Shown one piece after another: positions 55,702 through 64,000 of a DNA stretch of 64,000 nt. Within the stretch, counting starts at the first letter, position 1; each line of letters starts with the position of its first letter. The position numbers and the translations under genes are program-made. The notes below the pieces were generated by a model. It ran no database searches, was not told the DNA's origin, and worked only from the letters and a program-made list of their open reading frames with translations. The stretch comes from Russula earlei (lineage: Eukaryota; Basidiomycota; Agaricomycetes; Russulales; Russulaceae), in assembly GCA_025769875.1 (NCBI GenBank), contig JAGFNK010000044.1:122410-186409 (forward strand), given 5' to 3'.

Positions 55702-57463
55702 CTAGTCGACGCGGGCCCACTCCCCACGCTCAAGGTTCCAACGAGAGCCCGAAGGAAACACGATGGAGCGCAACGTCGAACCCAACGGAAACGATCGCGT
55801 CCGCACCTCGAGCCGAGACGGACCCTCTGTTGCAGTTCCGGCGGCGATGGCAGCAGCGGTCCGCACAGCCCATAAACGAAGCGTGTGGAGGGCCCGCAGA
55901 TTGGGCAGCAGCGTGCCCACTTGCCTGTACAGCGCCTGCAGCGCGACCTGAAGAGAGAGAGAGAGAGGGAGGGAGGGAGCCCCGAACTCAGACACAAATC
56001 GGCGCTGAAAAAAAGAAAAAGAAAAAACGTAACGAACCTCGTCCGACTTGCCTTCCAGCCGCACCTCGAGCACCTCGAGCCCCGCACCCGTCTTTGCCAG
56101 CGCGCGCAGCAACCGCCCTCGCGTGCGCACGTCCACGTCCGGCGCCAGCACTAGCACGAGCTCCCTCAGCTGACTCCCCAGCGCATTGAAAAGCGCGGCG
56201 GGACGCAGGCCGTCGTACAGCGTGCTCGCGACGCGCAACGTCACGCGGCGCAGCGGCCTGCCGCCGCCCTGCGCCAGAGCGACGACGAGACCGGGGCTGG
56301 CGTCGAGCGCGGCGAGGTGGGGCACCGCCGTCGGGGGCACGTCGCCCGCGGCGGGAGGGACGCCGACGAAGTCTGGGAGGGCGAGGTGGACGATCTGTGG
56401 GCGGGCGGGGAGGAACCGATCGAAGAAGGCAAAGGGGAGCGTGTCAGCCCTCAGCGTCAAGCATGTGATCGACGAGGGCGCTGCGGCGAGGAGGTCGGCG
56501 TCGAACGCGGGGAGCGTCAGCGCGGCGAGTGCGCGCATGGCGCGCAGCGCGAGGGACAGCGCGAGGTGGAAGGACGCGCCGTGCGCGGGCGTATATGCAG
56601 GAAGCGATAGGGATGTCACGAGCGCTGCGAGGTGCGGTGCGGCGGCGAGGCGCGCGACGCACGCGTCTGCGTCTGCGTCGGAGAGGACGAGGGTGCAGTA
56701 GAGCGCGAGCTGGGCCGCGGAAAGGAAGCGTTTGGAGACAAGGGCGAGCACGGGGAGCTGGGCGCGCGGGACGTGCTCCAGGACGAGGGAGAGCGGGATG
56801 GGCGGGTTTTGCCGCGCGTGTTGACGCGCGAGGCGGGGGCTGCGCAGCTCGCGTTTTTTCGGTGGGGCGGAGAGGAGAGTGGCGGCGCGGTCGGGTAGGG
56901 GGGGTGGTGATGGTGGTGATGGTGGTGATGGTGGTAGGACTGGCGGGGATTCGGTTTCGGTGAGGGGTCCCAGGAGGGCGGGCAAGCTGAGCGTGCGGAC
57001 GCGCCGTGCTTGGTATGACGTAAGAGGACTTGCCGACGAGTTGGTCCGGAATATGGGGGATGTTGGAGAAGGGGCGGGGGATTTGCGGAAGAAGGAGAAC
57101 CGCGGAGAGACGGGAGAGTCGAGAGCGAGCGTCGCCAGATCGGAAATACTGCTGGCACGTCGGCCCAGGCCGCTTGGAGGGCGGATATCCGGAGAAGGGG
57201 GGGGGCGGCGACAGGCTGGGAGTGCGGGACTGGGACCATGGTATGTTGGAGAGGTGTTCGACGGCGGCGCACTTGGAGGAGGGGCGGCCCCTGCGCAGAT
57301 GGAACTTGGAAGCCAAGCTGGACACGCGATCACGGAAGAATATGGATATGGACGACCGGGAAGCGGAGGAGATGGTAGAGGGCGAGTGCTTAAGGCTGGG
57401 GGTGTCGTTGACGACGTCGAGATTTTGAGAGAGCGGGAAGGCCCGGCGAATAAAAGAGGGCAT
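55702..57463 (-). CDS. F-box/LRR-like protein
   Basis: A GC-rich gene encoding about 540 residues. The probable start is MPSFIRRAFPLSQNLD at 57463. The first ~90 codons and the remainder lie in different frames that meet at a run of nine C (57197-57205), so a homopolymer miscount or a one-base mutation is likely. After a Pro/Ser-rich stretch there is an F-box-like segment (IPLSLVLEHVPRAQLPVLALVSKRF...), then leucine-rich alternating helices and strands as in basidiomycete F-box proteins. A short intron lies near 55950-56036 (between GKSDE and VALQALYRQV). F-box proteins recruit substrates to SCF ubiquitin ligases. The target is unknown. Confidence 0.6.
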
Positions 57464-57890
57464 GCTTGGGCGGGACGGTGGTGGAGGAGCAGAGAGAGGA
57501 GGGGATGAATGGACCTAAGCGGACGCTGCCTCGCTGGGACTGAGGCGGGAATTGTATAGAACGGAGGAGGACATGCGGAACGGGATTTACAATTGAATGG
57601 GAACGTGGCGTGAGTGGAGCAAAAGTTGGATATCTTTACCCGCATTTGCCTTGTACCCACCCATCTCGATAGTTCTTGTGCAGGACGAGGAGCAGCGTGA
57701 ATGGTGTGGGACTCGAGGACAGTCGAAAATGGACTAAACGGTGCCAGTCGTTCTGGCAACGGCTGTCATCGTGGGCAGCCAACGGTCGCACGCTCATAAG
57801 TGGGTATCAACTGACTGGCAACGCAGTAATTACAGTACGTACTACATACCGTACAGTATACAATTAACCAATCAATCAAACGAGAGGCCA
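57464..57890. other. Intergenic: promoter of the F-box gene and 3' end of the amylase
   Basis: No additional gene. Both neighbours are on the minus strand. The stretch is therefore the F-box gene's upstream region and the amylase 3' UTR. Confidence 0.4.
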
Positions 57891-60664
57891 TCATTGCTCC
57901 CAGCTTGTCACAATCGACTGCACTCCCCACGCGGGCGTCGTGTCCTCCCTGCTCGCCCCTGATTCCCATACGATCTGCCCATATAGTGTTATCATTTTGG
58001 CAAAAGAGAAGAATTGGAACAATACCTTGCCGTTCGGTTCTTTGCGAATGAACTTGTACTCGAACTTCGTACTCGGTGGCAAGTACACAGTCGCTCCCCA
58101 CACAGGGAAATGAGCCGGATCCAGTGGGATCTGCGTGCGCTCGTCAGTGACGATTGCTCTGAAAAAATACGATAATACACCCACCGCGTTGGAAGGATCC
58201 CAATTACCGAGCTCCGGTAAGCTGCCCACCACCAGGATATTCTATCACATACGTTGACAACGTCTGCCCCCCCAACATCGAATACGGTGCACACTCACCT
58301 CGCCAAACGAAGTCGTCGCTGTCTCGGAGAATAGCACCGACACCTGCTCTTTCTCCTTCGCAATGTCCACCCCGACCCCCATCGCGCCCGTGTGCACGGC
58401 GATTGCCTGTCGTGGACCGATGGTGATGGCCATGCTGCCACCAACCGTAACCAAGACCCTGCGAAGCAAACATGGGTACCTGATAATCACATGAATTTCA
58501 CCTGCGTACGCATTTCCACTACAAATTCCCGTGCTGGACGGGCCACCTTCAAAGACATTGCAGTATGACCCGGCGGGTAAGCCCGTCGCGAATATTGCGT
58601 TCCATGGGACGTCCTCATTGTTGATGGCTACAAAACCGGAAGAACCTGTACAGACCGAGCATCAGCCGTCGCGGTTCCGCTTACGAGGAAGGAGCGTAAA
58701 GCTAGAATACCGCGGCCAAAGGCAATCTGCCGGGAGGATCGCGAAGTCCAGCCGGTGAGCGAAGCTCTGCCTACGTGATTCCGGAAGCCGACCATGCCGG
58801 CAATGGCAGGCCAGCGATGCTGGCAAAACCTGAAACGGTTTTATCTCCGTTCGGCCAATCAGTCCCAACTCGTATCAACTTGTACGTACCACCTGTTCAC
58901 GGCGGCAGAGTCGGAACAGTTTCCTGCGCCTGGCGAAAAAGGCGTTCGTGTGTGAGCAAGAGGACTGACGCAAATGAGAAACACAAGCCGTACCGCCGTT
59001 CGGTCCTCCAGCGTTCGTGTCATAAAAGTTGCTGTAACTCGACAAGACGGAAACCGTGCCATACGGATGAGCGCTACATGCAAGCAGACAAATCCGTCAT
59101 GAGAATCCAGTACTGAGACGGTAATAGTGGACCATACAGCGAGAACACGGTGGCCAATATGTACGAGTTCGAAGGCGAGTAAGCGTTGAGAGAGTTGCCG
59201 TTCTAGGCGATCTGTCATCGATGATGAAAAGAGTGGCCCATCAAAACGACCGTACCCGCTCCGTATCGTGGTTGGCGACGAAAGCATTTGCGAGCGATCC
59301 CGCCACCCAACCTCGGTTATTGAAGTCTTGCAACGACGCTATACCATCTCGAAGGAACGCGTCCCTCAGAGTAGTGGTATATCGGAACCTGCGGCGCAAG
59401 GCTGAATGAGCTGTAAGATAGATCGAGTAGAATCATGTCTCTTACTCTTGGACATGGCCGTTGTTGACGTACATATCAGGCGTGACTGCCTCTCCAGAGC
59501 CCCAGATAACCTACGGGGCAGCTGGTGTGGAATCAAAGGACATCAAAAGGAGGGATCTCACCTCCTGCGTGATAAACAGTCGTCTCTCCAGCCTCGACAA
59601 GATGTCGGCAATGTCGTCTGGCTTGATATCTATGGGCATACCGCATGGATGTTCGATAGACCTCGACACAGGGAACCTGGGGACGCACGCTTGGCCGCGT
59701 CCAGACGTATACCATCGATTCCTAAATAGATGAGATCATTCGTGTACTCCGCGAGTCGCCAGCGAACATAGTCCGTATCCGTTGCCAAGCTGGCGCAACG
59801 ATCAACAAAAGGAGAAATGCGGGGCGTGGCAAGCAAATCCCGTACTCCGCAAGGCCACCGAGTTCGCAAGTCCACACTTCCGTCGAGTTGTTATAGTTGA
59901 CGATGGTGTCATTCGGTTCCAGGCCACAATGATGGAAATTTCGAAAGCCGTAGATGCCAGGATACTCATAATGGGTATATCCTGGTCGTAATCGGTTCAG
60001 AAAGCGAGGCAAAGGGCAGCCATGTGTTATACGAACTGCTTCCCGCAACGCCGACCCCGTGATCTCGCGCGGTCATGTGGTTCCATATAGTGTCTGAGGG
60101 CGAGAAACGTCGAGGAGCCTCATACAAGATGGAGTAAGGACGTGAAGACTCTACTGACCCGCTATGACGTTGACCCCAGCCGCGTGACAAGTCTTGATCA
60201 TATTCCTGTATTGGATCCGGTCGCCGCGTTTGGACGTCAGTATGTACGATACCGGCTGATAGTCCGTCCACCATTCGTGGCCTCGGACGTGTTCCTGCGC
60301 AGGGCTCACTGGCGGAGCGGTCAGCAGGCCGGACAGACGCGGCGACTCGACTCGAGCGAGGGGCCGATTGCTGGACCGGCGCACCTTGAACGAAGCCGTA
60401 GCCGCTCGGCCCAAGAAAGTCGGTGCATTCCGCGGCGACGCTGTCCCAAGTCCACTCGAACATCTGCGCGATCACGGCTGCTCGCCAGGGCCGCGCGTGC
60501 GTGCGTGCGTGAATCTCCGTTCCGTCGCGACGAGGGGAAGTGCCCGGCTCACCTTTCCCTTCGTTCTCGCTGGAGAGTTGGTCGAGCTCCACCAAGGGCA
60601 TGCAGTGAGCGAGCAGGGCGAGCGTGGCGAATGCGAGAATCACGGGAAGAAGGGACGGCGGCAT
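57891..60664 (-). CDS. Secreted alpha-amylase, GH13 with CBM20 starch-binding domain
   Basis: It starts at 60664 with a signal peptide (MPPSLLPVILAFATLALLAH). At least fourteen short introns can be placed in phase. The catalytic barrel begins [17 protein letters not shown], resembling actinobacterial/animal-type (GH13_32-like) amylases. Conserved regions are TIWNHM (region I), DGIRLDAAKH with the nucleophile Asp (H supplied by the next exon), FITQE with the acid-base Glu, and VANHDTER with the third Asp. The C-domain has WFCQHRWPAIAGMVGF. A CBM20 follows (SVLFSETATTSFGENI ... LPELGNWDP ... FEYKFIRKEPNG) and the protein ends SIVTSWEQ. The enzyme cuts internal alpha-1,4 bonds of starch outside the cell. 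No frame break was found, so it is probably functional. Confidence 0.88.
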
Positions 60665-61243
60665 CGTTTAGATCTCCGACGATCTGCTACGAGCACGAGC
60701 GGGTCGGCCCAAGAGATATGATAACGTGGAAAGGAAGAGAGGAGGGACCGCGAGCCTCGCTGGCACCCGTCCACCTTAAGACGGGGCTGTCTAGACCGTA
60801 CAGATCGGCGTTGTTCGGATGCCATGGCGGCTGACAGTGTGGGATTCGTTCGGGTCACAAATGCGTTGCATTGCATTCTCGCTATGGGGGATAAACATGG
60901 AGGCATGTAATCCACCGACGGGGCTAACCGAAGCGAAACCCGAACCAGGCGGCGGTGGTTGCGGCACTAGCGAAGCTACTAGCGAGGCTCCACCGATCGC
61001 ATGACGTCATCTTCCAACTACGGTCGGCTCGCCGCTTGCCAGTCTCCGTGCTTTTTTTTTGAGCAGAGGGTTTTAATTGTATCGGGTCATCATGGGGTAG
61101 ATAGAAGGCAGCAATCAACATTATGTTACATCAAGCGACTTCTCATATCTGCGAAACAGTCACATACTACTCATTCGTTAGATGCCAGTGGTCCGTGTAT
61201 AGTGCACTGCACTCTTTTCGATAAAGAACAAACCAAACATCGT
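60665..61243. other. Intergenic between tandem amylases (promoter of the left gene)
   Basis: The 579 bp between the tandem genes serve as upstream region of the gene starting at 60664 and downstream region of the copy ending at 61244. A run of nine to ten T lies near 61053. No other gene and no clear TATA box was identified. Confidence 0.4.
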
Positions 61244-63983
61244 TCAACGCCAGTTCGTCACGATCGGGAACACTCCTGATAAGGGTGTCGTGGCCTGCCG
61301 GTTCGGATCCGATTCCCACACAAACTGTCCCAAAATCCAGCCACAACGTGCAAGCAATGTCAATGTCGAAAGAAAGCAAGCAAAAATGGAACAGAAATGG
61401 CGTACATTGCCGTTGGCCTCTTTGCGGAGGAACTTGTACTCGAATGTTATATTCGGCGGCAAGTACACCGTCGCACCCCACACCGGGTAAGAGGTCGGGT
61501 CCAGTCGGATCTGCGTGCCCCTGGTCAGCCACGGATTGCCCCGTCCATTATACGATACGATGGAGTACGCACCGCGTTGGACGGATCCCATTGACCGAGC
61601 TGTGGCACGTTGCCCGCCACGAAGATGTTCTATCACGCGATTTCAACCACTCGGCGCCACGGGCCTACACACAGCGCCGGGACCAAAGCCCGCGAAACTA
61701 AGCGCACTCACCTCACCGTTCGTGGTCGTCGCAGTCTCGGAGAACAGCACCGATACCTGTGGGGCAGGATCCGGAGTCGGATTCGCAGTACCCAACGCAC
61801 CCGTATGCAGCGCGATCGCCTGCCGCTGACCGATGGTCGCCGTCAGGCGGCCATCCGATCCGACCCAGAATCTGGGGAAACGAAAATGAGCGCCATATGA
61901 TGAAAAGCGAGGACAAAGACATTTTTTCTCAACGTACGCAGTTCCGCTACAGTTGCCCCATACTGGACGGGCCATCGATGACGTTGCAGTACCACCCAGT
62001 GGGCAGGCCCGTCGCGAATGGCCCGGCCCACTGATTGTCCTGGTTATTGATGGCGACAAAGCCAAGGTCGCCTGCAACGTTGCACGTGAGTTGTTCTGCT
62101 TAATGAGAAAAAGTTGCATGTATATATACCCCGGGCAAAGGCAATCTGCTGGGACGATGGCGAGATCCAGCCGGTAAGCGGAGCATTGCCTACGTTATTC
62201 CGGAAGCCAACCATGCCGGCAATAGCAGGCCAACGATGCTGGCAGAACCTGTGGATATTTTTGTCCAGTGGTCGCAGTCAGCGTCAATAGACTTGCGGCT
62301 TACCATCTGCTAATTTTGGCACTTTCCCAGCAACTTCCATAGCCTAACGAAGGGACCGTGTGAGTGTGTGAAGAGAACAAATGACACACAGAATCGCACC
62401 GCCGTTTGGTGATCCAGATTTTATGTCAGAGAAAACTGTAACTGGACAAGATTGTCGGTGTACCATATGGATGAGCGCTACACGGAAGTGGATATGACCA
62501 GTCGTTGTCAGAAACGATGCCTAAACGAGTAGGACTCGGAGATGAGTGCATACAGGGAGAAGACGGTGGCCAACGTGTAGATGTTCGAAGGCGAGTAAAC
62601 ATTGAGAGAGTCGCCACTCTACACAGGGTGTCACCGATGAAAAAGAGCTGTCAGTCAGAATGGTCGTACCCGCTCGGTATCATGGTTGGCGACAAAATTA
62701 TTTGCACCCCAACCAGCTACCCAGCCTCGGTTATCGAAGTCCTGCAGTGATGCTATACCATCTCGAAGAAACGCATATTTTACGGTATAGGTGAAGCGGA
62801 ATCTGCGGTTCAAGGCTGAATTGGATGCAGGATCATATAGGATCGAGTTGCCTACTCTTGTACATCGCCATTTTTCGTGTACATGTCTGGCGTGACTGCA
62901 TTGTTATCGCCCCAGATGACCTCCACGGCAATTGGTCAAGTATCAAAGGCTATCAGTTCAAGGGCCTCACCTCCTGTGTGATGTACGGTCGGATCGTCAA
63001 TCTTGACGAGATATTGGCAATGTCGTCCGGGTGAATATTACAGACATATCGCATGAATTGGCAAGACGTTATTCCAGAAATCTTTTCCCGGGACATACGC
63101 TTCGACGCGTCCAATCGTAGACCATCGACTCCCAGAGAGATGAGATCATTCGAGTACTCCGCGAGCCGCCAGCGAACATATTCGTGTCTGTTGCCAAGCT
63201 GGCGAGTGATGATGAGAATTGAACCGCGACGTGTCAAAAGTCATCCATACTCAGCAAGGCCATCGAGCTGGCAGGTCCAGACTTCATGCGTTGTCATAAT
63301 GTTCGATGTTATCGCGGATTGAGGCCGCAATGATGGAAATCTTGCAACTGATAGATGCCAGGATAGTCGTAATGGTAAAGCCTGGTCGCAAATCGATCAA
63401 ACGTAAGGCGAGCGCAGATGTTACGTCACGAACTGCTTCCCCCAACCCCGAACCCGGAAGCTGCGCCTGACATGTGGTTCCATAACGTATCTGGGTGGGA
63501 ACGCCGTCGCTTTGATATGAATGAATTCAGCGAAGTCTTTGTACAACAACTGACCGGCTATGACTTTGACGCCAGATACGTGGCATGTATTGACCATGTT
63601 CTCGAACTGCGTTCGGTTACCGCGTTTGGACGTGAGGAAGTACGAGACGGGCTGATAATCTGTCCACCACTGATCGCCCTGGATGTGCTCCTGTGGAGGG
63701 CTCACTAGGGAAAGGTCGAAAATGTACGACTCGGAGCAAGGTTGGTGTCGATGGCTCACCTTGGACGAACCCATAGCCGGCGGGGCCAAGAAATTTAGTG
63801 CACTCCGCAGCGAGGCTATCCCAGGTCCACTCGAACATCTGGGCGATCACGACTTATCGCCGAGGCAGTGAGCATTTCCGTCGGACGCGGTTGTCTCGAA
63901 TCTCTACCTTTGCTTGCGGGCTCGAAGGGCATGCAGTGCGCGAGCGCGGCGAACGCGAGAATGGTGAAAAGAGACAGCGTCAT
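61244..63983 (-). pseudogene. Tandem GH13-CBM20 alpha-amylase copy with small deletions
   Basis: Same architecture and intron positions as the gene at 57891-60664. It has a signal peptide MTLSLFTILAFAALAHC (start at 63983, 18 bp from the window edge), [53 protein letters not shown], then the C-domain and a CBM20 ending IVTNWR. Several small deletions relative to the left copy break the frame. Two bases are lost near 63328, two near 63298 and one near 63184. The AG of one splice acceptor near 63034 has lost a base. The catalytic triad codons survive. It is a recent pseudogene, or a good gene with assembly deletions. Confidence 0.75.
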
Positions 63984-64000
63984 CCTCGTCGGGTGTTGCA

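Noticed and set aside
55470..56087. A separate 205-aa minus-strand gene
   Set aside because: It overlaps the end of the F-box-like gene in another frame, has low-complexity sequence (poly-Phe from the poly(A) run) and no domain.
56186..57508. Plus-strand Arg/Gly-rich frames opposite the F-box gene
   Set aside because: They are GC-rich antisense shadows, typical of high-GC coding DNA, with no domain evidence.

Overview
The window looks like a repeat-rich stretch of a basidiomycete (probably Agaricomycetes) nuclear genome. Protein-coding introns are 47-60 nt with GT..AG ends. The retrotransposons carry chromodomains, there is a Goodbye-NACHT-ankyrin STAND receptor of the kind that is abundant in mushroom-forming fungi, and there are fungal hAT and pogo transposons and secreted CBM20 alpha-amylases. 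No tRNA, rRNA or prokaryotic features were seen.

Layout. 1-4411: decayed copia piece, truncated LTRs and a 2.6 kb purine-rich tract without credible genes. 4412-23814: a nested transposon stack. The oldest layer is a Ty3 chromovirus (family B). It is interrupted by solo LTRs of families E, C, A and B, by a Harbinger-like MITE, and by a 7.8 kb second Ty3 element (family C) inserted in its 3' LTR. Most insertions are proved by exact target-site duplications. 23815-27342: another solo LTR, then a truncated ankyrin pseudogene that duplicates the 3' end of the gene at 34240. 27343-33598: a solo B LTR split by a 5.3 kb Ty1/copia element with 480-bp LTRs. 34240-41293: a 7 kb Goodbye-NACHT-ankyrin gene with about 44 near-identical ankyrin repeats. 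Six introns can be placed in consistent phase, and two frameshifts lie in the repeat array. 41402-44722: an unknown duplicated segment, a decayed mitochondrial elongation factor G, and a kinase-like fragment. 44731-49126: a 4.4 kb hAT transposon with an 8-bp duplication. 49180-52309: inverted copy of the unknown segment, a truncated copia gag-pol, and a Crinkler-like fragment. 52322-55338: a pogo-type transposon whose transposase frame runs on into a SAP domain. 55702-63983: host genes, namely an F-box/LRR-like gene and two tandem GH13-CBM20 alpha-amylases, of which the left looks intact and the right has small deletions.

How it fits together. The left two thirds is a transposon accumulation zone next to a fast-evolving NLR-like immune or self-recognition locus and gene relics. 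The right end is ordinary secreted carbohydrate metabolism. Nearly all in-frame stops in the Ty3 elements are TGA, often where an arginine is expected, which suggests methylation-driven CpG decay. Two frame breaks sit in 8-9 nt homopolymers, so some breaks may be sequencing errors.
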